DNA of 64,000 bases from Odontocerum albicorne (taxonomy: Eukaryota; Arthropoda; Insecta; Trichoptera; Odontoceridae), in the NCBI GenBank assembly GCA_949825065.1, contig OX463859.1, positions 7,664,217-7,728,216 of the forward strand, given 5' to 3'. This document shows, piece by piece, positions 11,701-26,700 of the stretch. The notes below the pieces were generated by a model. It was not told the origin of the DNA and searched no databases. It worked only from the letters and a program-made list of their open reading frames with translations. Within the stretch, counting starts at the first letter, position 1, and each line of letters begins with the position of its first letter. The translations under genes were made by a program, and so were the position numbers.

Positions 11701-14700
11701 GCAAATTAATGAACTGCGAGTAAATGGTGTAGAAATGCGTGCACTTAGAAGAATAAACGGGGTGACAGTGTATGACAGAATATGGAATGAAGTGATAAGG
11801 GATGACTCTGAACTTAAGGCCGATGTGTTGTGTAAGATAACGAAGAACACTCTAAGATGGTTTGGGCATGTGGAACGAATGAATAAACAGAAGTGAACAA
11901 AACAAATAAATAGTGAAAATGTGAGTGGAAAACATGGTAAAGGAAAACTTAGGAAACTAGGGTTGGATTAAGTAAATGGTATTTCGAAAAAAGGAAATGT
12001 CAAGTCAAAAAAATCACAGGCGCTGTAAAAGGTGTATGGATGTAAAAAGGGATGAAAGATGTGTCGTAATTGAAGTCTGGTGCTCTTTCCTCTCTGCCTA
12101 CCCCGACAAGGAGACAGCACGATGGTATGTAAGTATGTAATTAATGGAGATTAATATACTTCTAGACATGTTGACCAGATGATCTGAAGCACTTCTACTC
12201 CTAGATCTTTCAGTATTTGACTACCTCTATGGATTATGGAATGATTTTGAGATCCTGTAAAGATTGCTAGGCACAGACATTAAACATTGGGCACTGACGC
12301 AGGACAGAATGACCCTTGAAACCATAGGAAGAAGAAAACAATCAATCACAAACTAACATGGTGTTGCAGGGCATGCAACTATTCAGCTAGCATCATTCTG
12401 TCCCCCTTCAGTTGGCAATATCAATGCTCAAGGTGTATATTTTTAAACAAAATTAAACCAATATGGCCTAGAACAGTGGCGAGTGTACTTTGTGTCAACA
12501 TGCAATTTGCAACCTGGGGGTAGCAACCATTATGGGGTGACAGTGTGGGGGTTAGCTAAAATTTATTAGATACTTTTAAATAAAAAAAAGTCCATAGAAA
12601 AAGCTGATGAAACATTACAGTACCCGGCGGTAAGTTATACACATCGGGCTTAAGAAAGAGACTGTCGGCCATAATCGGCTAACTTCGGCTTTGTAGAGCG
12701 TCGTCTTTGTCGCACGATGCGGTACAATTCTGGTCCGGTAACGACTGACAAATCGTGATGGAACACGTGTATGAATGACAGAGACGACGCTCTACAAAGC
12801 CGAAGTTTGCCGATTATGGCCGACAGTCTCTTTCTTAAGCCCAATGTGTATTACTTACCGCCGGATAATGTACTTCCATTAGCCTTAACTTATTTGTGCG
12901 AAACTGGATTTTTGTCTATTCTTCTTCTTCTTCTCAGTGTATGTCAGGTCCCCCCAACGTTGAATATCACTTGAGAGTAGATATATTTGTCCCCGGCAGC
13001 CCGAAAAAGATCTCCAACGCCCCTTATGCCAGTCCAATCACGTATATTGCGGAGCCAGAAGATTTGCTTCCTGCCAACACCTCTTCGGCCTTCTATTTTA
13101 CCTTGAATGATCAGATGCAGTAATTTGTACTTTGAACTTTACTTTGTCTATGACTTAGGCACTTTTTGTATTTGTTTAAACTTTGAAATGAGTAAAACCC
13201 AATGAACTTACATGCTTACTCTTATCTGCTTTACTAGGATTCTCCTTCTTGGCCTGCGTCTCCCGTATCGTCCTCCCAATCCACCTGTTCCCCTTGAGGC
13301 ACCTGCCTCTCAGCACTCCGTTCTTCATCATCCCTCCGCAGACCTTGGAGTCACCCAGCACCAGGCCGCAAGAAACTCCAGAGTTGTCCGAGTTGTTGTT
13401 GAAGAGACAGCTCTCGTACAGCGGAGTTTCATCATCGTCACATAAGATGGCACCACCATTTTTTACATGACCACCCAACGCTTTTTCCCGTTTTATTTTT
13501 TCTGCTTCGACGATCCTGAAAGAATATTGATCAGAATTATTCCACTCAGAACTTTTTAACACGTTCAGTGCTGAAAATGCTTATTGACATTCATATAACC
13601 TTTTACTGTATTACTAAAATACATTGTCAATCTATTTTAGATTTTTTTAATCAATTAAAAAAAACACCTGAGCCTGGAGTGGCCTAATACTGATAGGGTT
13701 TATAAAGATACACATACATGATGGCCTTTTCCCATGTACGAAATACAAAGTAATGCCACAGTAAGTCCAACACATCTGTGATTATGACTGTGGAGTCCAA
13801 TCCTAAATGCAGATCTTGTCCCAAAACCGCTGCAAACATGGACGAACAGAGAATTCTCCGGGACCTCATAGAATAGCTTTCTTTGAAGTAGCTTCCTATA
13901 CAGGTTCGCTTGTCAAGCCTAGTCGTGAACGACTACCTTGCTCGAATAATACTTTTCTACACGTTTCGATTTTTGGTTCCTCCAAATGACAACTATTCAG
14001 GTATCCTAAAATCTAAGCTAAGTGCATCCTTAGTTTCTTTTGACATACACTATTTTACCAAATAGCGCACATTTTCAGGAAGCTTTTTTTCATCCATTCA
14101 AACTATTATGTACAGAAAAAAAAAACAAAACTTTAACCAGATATGATAACTTATTATGAACAAAACATATAGGAAAAAGTTAAGATTATAATAAATGCTG
14201 GTGTAAGTAATGTTAACGAGTTTTTTGACATTGCCGAGACTAAAATATTTATTAGTATATGCCTTGCCTTGATGTATGGAAGGGAAACTTGGACTTGGCA
14301 GAAGAAGGATAACAGTAAGATTAATGCTGCGGATATGCGTGCACTAAGGAAAAATTGTGGAGTGTCAATGTTTGAAAAAAGGCAGAATGAAGATATTTGA
14401 AATGAAAGCAAAGATCAAATGGATGTTTTAAGTAAGATGAAGAAAGGACTTCTAGGATGGTTTGGGCATGTGGAGAGAATGAATGATGAAAGAATGATTA
14501 AGCGAGTCAACAAGTCAGAAGTGTAAGGTGTAAATGGAAGAGGTAGACCGAGGAAAACGTGGCTGGACCAAATAAACAAGATACTTTGAAAGAAGGTAAA
14601 GTGAAAGGTATGAGTAATAGAATATCTTGCATGACGAGATATATGAATGTGGAGGAGGCCAAAGTTGTGTGGATGGATAGAGAAGTTAGGAGATCTGTTC

Positions 14701-17700
14701 CCTATGCCCGCCGCGCAAGGGACACGGCAAGATGATATGTTTATATGCAATGGAAGAAAAAGTGAAGATCTAATTAAAGCTATGTCACGATAGATTGGTA
14801 GATCATGATTGACTGGTTGGGTACCCCTGTAATATCAGAATGAACATTCTTCACTCGAATATCATATTCATCTTTCTAACAATTCTCTCAAAAATAATTT
14901 CTCAAATAGTCATTCTCTAATAGATAATTCCTCTTATGTGTATAGTTATTCTTTAATTAGTAATTATTTAATCACTACCACATAATTTTTAGCTCTCTGT
15001 TTAACACAAACCTATGAATGTCCTCAATCTCCAGCTGTCCAGCAGATGCAGTTGACTTCAAAGTGGCCTGCTTGAGCTTCTCTGTTGCGACAGGCGCAGT
15101 CTCGTGGACCTCCAACTCCTCGCCAGACTCTGCAAACAGTTTCTCCACGATGATGAAGAGCAGTAATCCACACAGCACCCAAAGACCACACTTTAGGGAG
15201 ACATGTTTACCTAGAATAATTGTCATTCATGAATATAGGTTCCAATCCTATTAGGAAGGGTTTTGGTATACACTATATAATATAATACATTGGAACTTTA
15301 TGTGATCTAATGGTTAGAAATCATACTAAGCAAGTGGTCGTCCCAGGTTTTATTACCTGCATATTCAATTCCAAACTAGATTTACACTAATTTGAAGGAT
15401 TGTGCGCTGTGAGTCAAGGAAAGGGGAATGGTTGATTTTTCAAGATGTGGTGATTATGAAGAATATTATAGACTCGATATAGAACAAGTTAAACATAAAA
15501 CTGTGGTCAAAATGTATTCGGTGTTTTTTCTAAAATATAATGCAAGAAGTCTCGAAAGGTTGGAGAAATTGATTATCCTGAAAAGTGTACCAAGAATGAG
15601 AGGAAGAGGTTCCTAACCAGTAAGAAACAGTACCAAAAGCATGACGACCACTAGAAAAATTAATAAAAGAATCAATGATTGCAAGTAAATAGAAAAGAAT
15701 GGAAGAGAATTGGTCCAGATATATGATACACTTAACAATATGGTGAGCATATCAATAATAGGTATCTACTAACAATATGTAATGAAGTATCCTAGTGGAA
15801 GACCTCGACCCAGAAACCGAAGTCAAATGCAGAATTGAATCGTCTCGTGCGGCTTTTAATAAAATGAGAAGCGTATTCTGCGATGATAATCTAAACTTGA
15901 AACTTCGACAACGGTTAGTCAAATGCTACGTTTGGTCAGTGTTATTGCATGGAGTGGAATCATGAACCCTCAAAGTTAGTAGTATGAACCGACTGGAAGC
16001 ATTCGAAATGTGGATGCACCGGAGAATGCTACGGATACCCTGGACGGATATGGTCAGCAACACAAGGGTTCTTCAAAGAGCCAAAGTTGATAGAGAGTTG
16101 CTAATATTAAAATCCGAAAGGTGTCCTATTTGGGTCATGTACATAGAGGAGCAAAGTACAAATTACTGCACCTGATCATCCGAGGCAAAATAGAAGGCCG
16201 AAGAGGTGTTGGCAGGAAGCAAATCTCCTGGTTCCGCAATATACGTGATTGGACTGGCATAAGGGCCGTTGGAGATCTTTTTCAGGCTGCCGGGGACTAA
16301 GATATCTAATCTCAAGTGATATTCAACATTGGGGGGATCAGACATGACACTGAGAAGAAGAAGAAGAATAACATATCAAACTCTGATATAGCGAGTAATG
16401 GATATGACAAGCAAATTCAGTTGGCCCCTCTTGTTCGTTATAACTCAGTTCGGCTGTCTTTGAACATTAACTCAACTCTAACAAAAAAAATAGAAATGAT
16501 ATTGAAAGGTCATCATGCAAGGATTATTTTCCATATTTGCACTGCTGACACGGATGGCTCACAGCTGTTCGTGTGGTTAGCATAGTAAATCCTAAACGAT
16601 TATCATCATAGAGTAACCACAATATAATTAATTTTTATTTTGCTTGAATGCTTACAGTCAATATGTAAATATCAAAAAGTAGAAATAATCCAAGGATGTT
16701 CATGATTTTTTTTCAATAGTACCGTACAATGTCAGAGTCGTACAACGCTTCAGAATTGGTCAAGTGGACACTTGGGATTGTATTGATACCAGATAAACTC
16801 TTTAACGTGTTCCTCGCGGGAAGCACAAACGCCTGTGATCTGATCTGTAGCATTCCTTTGCGTATTTTACGTAATGTTTAGTTTATCTCCTTTATTTAAT
16901 GAGTCTCCTTAAGAGTAATGACTATTTTTTATTATCAGAAAATGTTTGCTTGGTGGTGTAATCAAATATCAGTGGTTCTAAACAAAATACGCGTTTAAAC
17001 TTAGAAATTAAAAAACGCCGAAATTGTGCCGCGCACAGGATTCGTGTAATTTGATTTTTAACACGGTGTACAGGTTAAAGCAGCTGGAACTGTTTTAATT
17101 AAAAAATTCAACAAATTGGTACAAAGCAATAAACCTGACTGACTGTACTGTATACAATGGAATTGTACATTCGTACCATCACGCTTTCTCCCTATCGGGG
17201 TAGGCATAAAAGAGAGAGCACCAAGACTTTCGTATCGAGACACACCTCTCTCGTCTATTCAATGTCCATACAACTTATACAACTGCATTGACTTTTTACA
17301 TTTCCTTCTTTCAAAATATCATACACTTGATCCAACCATACTTTTTCCTTGGTGTTTTTCTCAAACGCCTTCCACTCACATTTGCACTGCATATTTGTCT
17401 TGTTAGTCTTTCTTTATACATTCGCTCCACATGCCCAAACCATCTCAGCGTGTTCTTCATCTTGCTCAACACCTTAAGTTCACATTTATCCCTTATTGTC
17501 AACACCTCAAGTTAACTTCATTCCGTATTATATCATCTTGCTCATCACCTTAAATTCACTTCATTCCGTATTCTATCATACATTATCCCCACCCCCCTCC
17601 CATATATTATTCTAAGTGCACGCCTTCTACAACATATTCGGCTTTTTTCAGTCTTGTTCTATGTCCATGTTTCACTCCCATTCATCAAAGTTGGTACTAA

Positions 17701-20700
17701 AATAGATTTTGATACTGTCCGGTTCGAGGATATATGTTTTATTGCCCCATTGACTTTATTTCCTATCGCTACAACGCCGTTCAATATCCCTCGTAACTCT
17801 GCCATCATCTGAGAAAATACTACCTAAATAACAAAATTCTTCAACTTGCTCCAATCTTTCATTACTCACCCATATATCGCATTTGTTCCAGGTCTAAGCT
17901 TTTTTTATTATGATTATTTAACCTGGCGAGTTTATTGCCATGTGGCAATCTCTTCCAACCAACCAGAAAGATGTTTTTAATGGGCCATAAGTGAAACTAG
18001 ACTGGAATCCATTTTTTTTTAATCTGGGTGCCAGCGGCGACTGAACCCGCAACCTCCGGATCGGCAGACAAGCCTCTTACCGCCACGGAAGTCGTCTGGT
18101 GGTAAGACGGAATTTTTTTTAAAAATTAAAGCTTCACAACGGAACGGAATTCCCCACAACGAAATTGTACCTGATATATACGAGTATGATACATGCAGAC
18201 ATGTTTCTGGACTGTAAAGAAATCTCAGTTAAAAAAAGACGTTTTAAGTATCACTCGTCTCCTCCGGTCAAGAGCATATTTAGAGTTCATTCCGTATTCT
18301 CAATTTTGAACCCCGGTATAGCAAAAACCATTAGAACTAATCACATCATTTTCGCTTTCTCCCACAAACGAGAGAATTCGATCGTTCAAACATCAAGAAA
18401 ACGATAATCGTTTCGTAATAAAAAAGGGGCATAAAAACGACATTATTGTCTAGTTCTGCACTGGAATTCTCAATTGAACGTTTTTGTAAAACGTTGAAAA
18501 AGACGAAATATTACAGTGGCGAGCACAGTCAGAAAAATGACATAATTATGCAAGTCAATTATAATTGCATATCGAAGTCAACAGAGCGAAAATGCTAGTG
18601 AAACTCGACGTTCGCCAATTTCTCGGATTGTAAAACAGATAAAAAATAACCATTCAGATTTCGGCAATAAAATGGTCCGATTCACTCGAGACTGGATTAG
18701 ACCAAAGTTAAAAGAAAAATTCACCTTAAAACTCTGCTTTAAACAGGTTTTTATACTAGAAGATATTAAACGAACAAAGAAATTCATGAAGAAAGACTAA
18801 GGAAACAACAAACATTTAGCACAAACGTGAGTGAAAGGGTTGGTAGAAGAAGACCAAGGAAAGTATGGTTGGATCAAGTGAATGATATTTTGAAAGAAGA
18901 AAACGTAGAAAGTCAGAGAAATGATTGCAGCTGTATGAGAAGGTATATATGGACTGTGAAGAGGCAAAGGATGCGTATCGAGATAGGAAAATCTGGCGTT
19001 CTGTCCTCTCTACCTACACCGATAGGGAAATGGTGTGCTGGTATGTATTCATGCAAGGTGCGAAAATTTGTTGCGAAAGAGCCAGGGGTTGCGCAATTCG
19101 ATTCGTGACACAGTAGGATGTTACCTCGTAACAAGTTGAACTTATTCAATACAACATCATACGTCCTCAGGTAACCTACGCCATTACGGTCTGGGGCCGA
19201 AACCCACATGCGCAAACTTCAGGTTCTGCAACACAAAGCTAAACGCACCGTAAGACCTCGGCCACACAAGTAGGAGCCTCACTTGATGCTTAGAGCTATG
19301 CTGCGAGTTAGGCGACATATCCTAGCGAACCAACGCACCGCATACTATCGCAATGGCCACATAATGCACGTTTCGCGCCACGTTGCATGACGATTAGTCA
19401 CCGAGTGAATCTCCTAGCGAACAGACGTGTTGGTTAATTTTATTGTGTCACCGTGATTTTACAAGATGGCGGAAGTTTTAATAACAGCTGTGTATAAAAG
19501 GGAGCCTTTGTGGAACCCATCGAGCAAATTATACAAAAATGTTCCTGTAATAAAATCAGATGTAAGAGAAAAGGGAGACCAAAGCTGAAATAGCTGGATG
19601 GTGACAGAGAACTATCACACTCTGGGTTGTAATCAATTGGAGGAGGGATGATGCTGAGAGAGATACGGGGTAGAGAATCCTGCAGGCAGCCAAGACCCGT
19701 CCGGGTTGTAGGGTAGTATAAGGAATCCAGATCAGGACTTGTGACAACGGAGTTGATAATAAAATAAATATATAGAAAAAGTCTTCAACCGATAGTTAAC
19801 CAAATTAGGTTAACCAAATAATCATATATAGGAGCGGATTATTACTCACTCGAGCCGGTAAAATTTAGCCAACAAAATCCAGAATTTTCCAACATTAAGT
19901 ATTCTTTAAATATTCAATCGTGCCAAATCCATTTCGTATCAAATCACTATCCATTCCAAGTCAACAACAACGCCACGCTTATTACAGATTGAACGGATCG
20001 CTCACAATTCGCTGCGACATTTAAGCATCGGCACTGATTCAATCAAATTACGAAATCAATTCCACACTTCGTTTGGTCGCCATTGAAGAATCGAAAACTG
20101 AATTGTTGACTGATAGATTATTTTATTTAGTCTACAACTATCCCATTCATAGATATTTATCAATTATATGTACTTGCTAAATAATTGGTTGTAAGAGTTA
20201 TAAGTAGTATGTACGTGTTAACTTTTTCTTAGAAATTATATTATATATTAAGATAATTAAAAATAAAATTATACGTATGAAGTCAAGTGCAGAATTGAGT
20301 CATCTCGTGCGACTTTTAATAAAATGAGAAGCGTATTCTGCAATGATAATCTAAACTTGAAACTTCGACAACGGTTAGTCAAATGCTACGTTTGGTCAGT
20401 GTTATTGCATGGAGTGGAATCATGGACCCTCAAAGTAAGTAGTATAAACCGACTGGAAGCATTCGAAATGTGGATGCACCGGAGAATGCTACGGATACCC
20501 TGGACAGATATGGTCAGCAACACAAGGGTTCTTCAAAGAGCCAAAGTTGATAGAGAGTTGCTGACTAATATTAAAATCCGAAAGGAGTCCTACTTGGGTC
20601 ATGTACTTAAAGGAGCAAAGTACAAATTACTGCACCTGATCATCCAAGGCAAAATAGAAGGCCGAAGAGGTTTTTGGCAGGAGGCAAATCTCCTGGCTCC

Positions 20701-23700
20701 GCAATATACGTGATTGAACTGGCATAAGGGGCATTGGAGATCTTTTTCGGGCTGCCGGGGACAAAGATATCTACTCTTAAGTGATATTCAACGTTTGGGG
20801 GACCTGACATGACACTGAGAAGAAGAAGATACGTATGAAATTAAAATTAAGTCAGTTCATAGTTTTAATATAAAGGGTCTTTCAAATTGAGCGATTTTTT
20901 TAAATTCTTGAACAAAACAGATGGCGTCGCGAACTTGCCTGGGTCGTGACATTTGAGAAGTGTAATGTATGACATTTATAAAAATGGAGTCGTATACAAT
21001 ACAACAACGCAACGTTTTTTTATGTTATATTCAGTGGTGAGAGTATTGAATTGATACACGTGATAAGCAGGTTAACTTTAATGAGGAATTCCTAGTTAGT
21101 CAGTCAGTAGGTCTACGGTATCTGAACACAGTAAATAAGCATGATGAGGGAAGGAGAATATATGTTATTTTATAATTATTGAAATGTATGTCTTTGACTC
21201 CTGCTTCATTATTATTGTTTCTTTCTTTGTCATGTAAAATAAATAAATAAATACTGCAGTTTTTAATTTGTTGCAAAGTTTCATATAGCGCTATTTGTGT
21301 TATAAAGGGTCTTATATTGAGCGGTTTTCTTAATTCTTGAACAAAACAGATGGCGTCGCGAACTTGCCTGGTTCTTGTGACATTTGAGAAGTGTAATGTA
21401 TGACATTTATTAAAAAATAGAGTCGTATACAGTACAACAACGCGTTCAAATTGTTTAATTATTTTATGTATTGTAACCTCCGGAAACGGTGATGTTAATT
21501 GGCCATCAAGAGTATGCGATCTGATACAGTTGGACTATTTTCTATGGGGTTACGTGAAAAGCCACGTATGTAAGAATGACCCCCGATCAATTCCCGAGCT
21601 GAAGGGCGAAATTATTCGCGTTATTGATGAGTTAGAACCGCAATTATGCCAAAATGTCATCGAAAATGTTGACAAAGAGTGGACATCTGTGGAGCTGCAA
21701 GAGGTGGACATTTGGCGGATATTTTTTTTGTTTTTAAATGTCATACATTATACTTTAATGACCAATAAAAAGTTTTTTGAAATCAAAGAAAATTGTGTGT
21801 TTTATTCAAGAATTAAAAAAATTAATTACAAAAACCGCTCAATTTGAAAGACCCTTTATATTATAAATTAGATGAATTCTTAAGATATAAATTTGTATAT
21901 GGGTACAGCCTTCGGCCAATTTTTGTACTATAAAATACTTTATTAAATAAATAAATAAATCACTTAAGAAATATGTTTCTCAAAAAATATCTCGTTATAG
22001 AAAATAAATAACCTTATTCTTTAGTTCCCTCCTCCGTTCCGAATAGCAATGATATTTATGAAGTTTTTAAAGTAATGTCAATTGAAATATTATTTGTAAG
22101 CTGTATAAGATTCATTCCATTGTTAAAAAGTCCACATGTAAAGAACTAAATATTCTTTGTAAGCTGTATAAGATTAATTCCATTGTTAAACAGTCCACAT
22201 GTAAATAACTAAATATTCTTTGTAAGCTGTATAAGATTAATTCCATTGTAAAACAGTCCACATGTAAAGAACTAAACATTCTTTGTAAACTGTATAAGAT
22301 TCATTCCATTGTTAAAAAGTCGACATGTAAAGAACTAAATATTCTTTGTAAGCTGTATAAGATTAATTCCATTGTTTAACAGTCCACGTGTAAAGAACTA
22401 AACATTCTTTGTAAATTGTATAAGATTCATTCCATTGTTAAACAGTCCACATGTAAAGAACTAAATATTCTTTGTAAGCTGTATAAGATTAATTCCATTG
22501 TTAAAGAGTCCACATGTAAAGAAGTGTCAATGATAGATGTGGTAACCTAACAAAAAAAAGAATTCCAATCGGGTGACTGACAGCGCCACACGGTGGCCGG
22601 TCCTAAAACTTTTTGATCAAGGTAGTATATCATGCTTAGTTACTATACTCTGATACTGCAGAGCTGCTAGCTGACTAACTGGGAATTCCTTTTTTAAGTC
22701 AATTAACTATACTCGGATACTACAGAGCTGCTAGCTGATTAACTGGGAATTCCTTTTTTAAGTCAAGTAATTTATCACATGGGTCAATTAAATAGTCTCG
22801 TCATTGAAAAGAATATTAAAAAAAAAAAACAAATTCTAGAAATATATGATATGAGATTTACGCGTTTTCTGCTACAGAAACAAAAAAAAGTAAAAACAAT
22901 ATCACCAACAAAAAAAACCGCACTTAAAAAAGGATGAATAAACATACAAAAAATATGGTTTTCAATGTAACCTCCCATAGACAATAAGTTCCCAACCACT
23001 AATTCTCATTTAGCAATAGTGATCTCTCAGATTCAGCAATACCCTGAAAAAGGAACGCATTCTTCAGTGTGTATTTCAGTTTTGAAACATTGTGTATTCG
23101 AACTTTGAACCATCGGTAATTGAATTCGAGAATTGCGTGAAAATCAAGCGTTTTACCAAGTAGGCCAACGAAGGGCGTCAGTAATATTAGTGATATCCTG
23201 GTTCTAATCTTACTTCCACATTCCACGCTTATCAATTATCTTTCATATGCTCAAAATCAAAACGCTCTTGGTGTTACAAATGAACACGAAACAGAGTAAT
23301 AACCGTCTGGCTTTCACGCAAGCGTCTTGTCAAATAGGTCACAAAGGTTACATTGGTGATTTCTAAGATATCGATGGAAGGGATATCAAAATAATAGTTG
23401 GTGTATTCCGCTTATTACATAGACGACTATTGAGTTGTTAAAAGAAGAACGAATCTTTTCCACGTTACCGGAGATCCTCGGAGTCTCGAATTGGTTGCTT
23501 AAAAATAAATAAAAACTAAATTTAAGTAAAACGGAATTTCTCTGAGTGGCTTCACCGTGTAGACATCTTCTTGATGGAGATGTGTTTAGTATTTTTACAA
23601 AAGATAGAATCAAATTCTTTGTGTCTTTCTTGATAGTTAACTACCTTTCGATAGACAAATTTATTTATTTATTTATTATTACACATGACAAGAAATTTAT

Positions 23701-26700
23701 ACATAATTAGCGAAAAAACAACAGGTAATTTAATTTAGACATACATTATTTTAATGGATCTGGGTTTGTCGCCTTTCATTTGTCGTATCCCCAGTAAACT
23801 AGGCTTTTGCCTGTATCTCACTGAGGATATTTAGCATGAAAAAATAAATCGATACTTCTTTCCGATTTTTGATTACACAAAAACAAAACCCCGTTGCACG
23901 CTCTCATCAACCTGACAAACAGTGACACTCAATTACAACTGGAAACATCATGCGGAATCAAACTCTTCACACATCATCACTCCAGAAAGACCAGACTTAT
24001 TCATCCCATAATATACCGCACACAATTATAAGAATAGAAACAAAAACAAAAGTAAAACCAAAAATGAACCCAAAATGAAACAAAAATGAATAGGTTACAG
24101 CGTTTCTTCGGGCTTTTATAGTCTTCGAGAGTTCAAATGTATACATCGATATCATCAGACAAGAGAAATAAAAAAAACTATCATTAATTAATTTGTTGTA
24201 TCGCGTCTCGATTAGTGTAATTCCATTTATTCTGGTTTGTCTGATTCACAAATTTCAAAGACTCCAATCAGTTTTTAATGCAACTGCTAGACTAAAATAT
24301 GGTAGTCATAAATAATGTCATATTAGTCCGCTTCTAAAACATGGTAGTCATAAATAATGTCATATTAGTCCGCTTCTAAAACATGGTAGTCATAAATAAT
24401 GTCATATTAGTCCGCTTCTAAAACATGGTAGTCATAAATAATGTCATATTAGTCCGCTTCTAAAACATGGTAGTCATAAATAATTTCATATTAGTCCGCT
24501 TCTAAAACATGGTAGTCATAAATAATGTCATATTAGTCCGCTTCTAAAACATGGTAGTCATAAATAATGTCATATTAGTCCGCTTCTAAAACATGGTAGT
24601 CATAAATAATGTCATATTAGTCCGCTTCTAAAACATGGTAGTCATAAATAATGTCATATTAGTCCGCTTCTAAAACATGGTAGTCATAAATAATGTCATA
24701 TTAGTCCGCTTCTAAAACATGGTAGTCATAAATAATGTCATATTAGTCCGCTTCTAAAACATGGTAGTCATAAATAATGTCATATTAGTCCGCTTCTAAA
24801 ACATGGTAGTCATAAATAATGTCATATTAGTCCGCTTCTAAAACATGGTAGTCATAAATAATGTCATATTAGTCCGCTTCTAAAACATGGTAGTCATAAA
24901 TAATGTCATATTAGTCCGCTTCTAAAACATGGTAGTCATAAATAATTTCATATTAGTCCGCTTCTAAAACATGGTAGTCATAAATAATGTCATATTAGTC
25001 CGCTTCTAAAACATGGTAGTCATAAATAATGTCATATTAGTCCGCTTCTAAAACATGGTAGTCATAAATAATGTCATATTAGTCCGCTTCTAAAACATGG
25101 TAGTCATAAATAATGTCATATTAGTCCGCTTCTAAAACATGGTAGTCATAAATAATGTCATATTAGTCCGCTTCTAAAACATGGTAGTCATAAATAATGT
25201 CATATTAGTCCGCTTCTAAAACATGGTAGTCATAAATAATGTCATATTAGTCCGCTTCTAAAACATGGTAGTCATAAATAATGTCATATTAGTCCGCTTC
25301 TAAAACATGGTAGTCATAAATAATGTCATATTAGTCCGCTTCTAAAACATGGTAGTCATAAATAATGTCATATTAGTCCGCTTCTAAAACATGGTAGTCA
25401 TAAATAATGTCATATTAGTCCGCTTCTAAAACATGGTAGTCATAAATAATGTCATATTAGTCCGCTTCTAAAACATGGTAGTCATAAATAATGTCATATT
25501 AGTCCGCTTCTAAAAAGTATAAATTGACTCAAGTGTCGTAAATGGATTGATTTCAAGCTGTCTCTTTGTATTCAAGTCCCTTAATGGGATGTTTCCATTG
25601 TATCTTTCGAATCTATATCTGAGAGATGTCCCTTCGGAGAGGAGTAGAACTTAAAAGGTCGATTTCTTCGTCGGTATTATGATAAAAAGCTTTTGCTGTT
25701 GCTTGAACTGTGGCGTGGAATGGTATGCCTTTTAGTGTTAAAGATATGAGTGGAATGTGCAGCTTTAGGAAGCACTTGAAGACAACCCTTTTTGGGAGGT
25801 CTTATCTAATTTTACGATTGTATATTAACACCATAAACATACAATACACTACACCTAAAGCCGAATGTGTTACTATCACATATCGGAAAATCTACAAAAG
25901 TTTCCTTGTAGTTTTCGACGATTTTTTTTACCAAATATGTTTTTCTGAACATTTGCTGATACGGAAAAATATCTAATGTAATGGACTCAACTAATACTAA
26001 TTATAGTATATTTAATTATAGTATATTCCTATCCATGTGCATTTATTTTATAATATTTAAGAGCTGGGTTCGAGTCCCGAGTTGGAACGCCGTTAAAGAG
26101 AATTCGCTCTCTTAACGGTGCTAACACATCGATCAATAATTCCCTGGACTAACTACTAAAACAACGTTTGTTTGCCAAAATTCTTTTTTATTCATCAACA
26201 GTGTTATTCAAGACCGATACATTCATTCCAACGCTTTCCTACCTTTTCTATGCCAGAACGATTTATCTTTGGTTTCAAAATAGGCGTTAATTTCGGCAAT
26301 CACTTCTTCATTGGACCCAAATCTCTTTCCCAGGAGCATCTTTTTGAGGTCTGCGGTTGTTTTCGACGGAGCAGGGCCCTGATAACACTTTTCAAGTCAT
26401 CGCTGAGTTTGAACGGTATTTTTTCCCATTTAAAAGCAATGTTTTATCAACATACAAAATTTGTTCTTTTCCATTGTTTTGAAAATAGCAAAAGTAGCGT
26501 CACTAAAACCACTGTAACTCAATGACACAATGTCGGAATGTCATGAAAGTTTGTCACTTAACTCCTAAAATTAGGTTTTCGTGGAATGGCGCACCTGACT
26601 ACATATGTACTCATCAAGAATATTAAAAAAAATAATCGATTTTAAAAGCAGAGAAAGCTTGAAAATGGACATAAAGGAGTAAAATGTAAACTTACCCTCT

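Larger units (their letters stand above)
23380..25990 (+). mobile_element. LINE family C 3' half, copy 2, expanded by a minisatellite
   Basis: The segments 23380-23655, 24116-24293 and 25512-25980 match the first copy (1740-2870) in order. At the 3' end an open frame (25710-25976) gives MAWNGMPFSVKDMSGMCSF and RKHLKTTLFGRSYL, a typical CR1/Jockey C-terminus. Two events enlarge it: an inverted 3' fragment of another LINE (23656-24115) and a 29-unit tandem array (24294-25511). It is a dead copy. Confidence 0.7.

Noticed and set aside
12650..12974. Opposed ORFs at 12650-12844 (minus) and 12771-12974 (plus) as genes
   Set aside because: They are mirror images created by the inverted arms of a MITE and share no protein family.
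13176..13562. 128-codon minus-strand ORF taken as a whole gene
   Set aside because: Only 13515-13212 is exon. The first 16 and last 12 codons are intron read past the splice sites, shown by GT-AG sites and phase agreement.
24294..25511. CRISPR-like regular repeat array
   Set aside because: The 42-bp units are directly joined with no unique spacers, and the genome is eukaryotic. It is a minisatellite.
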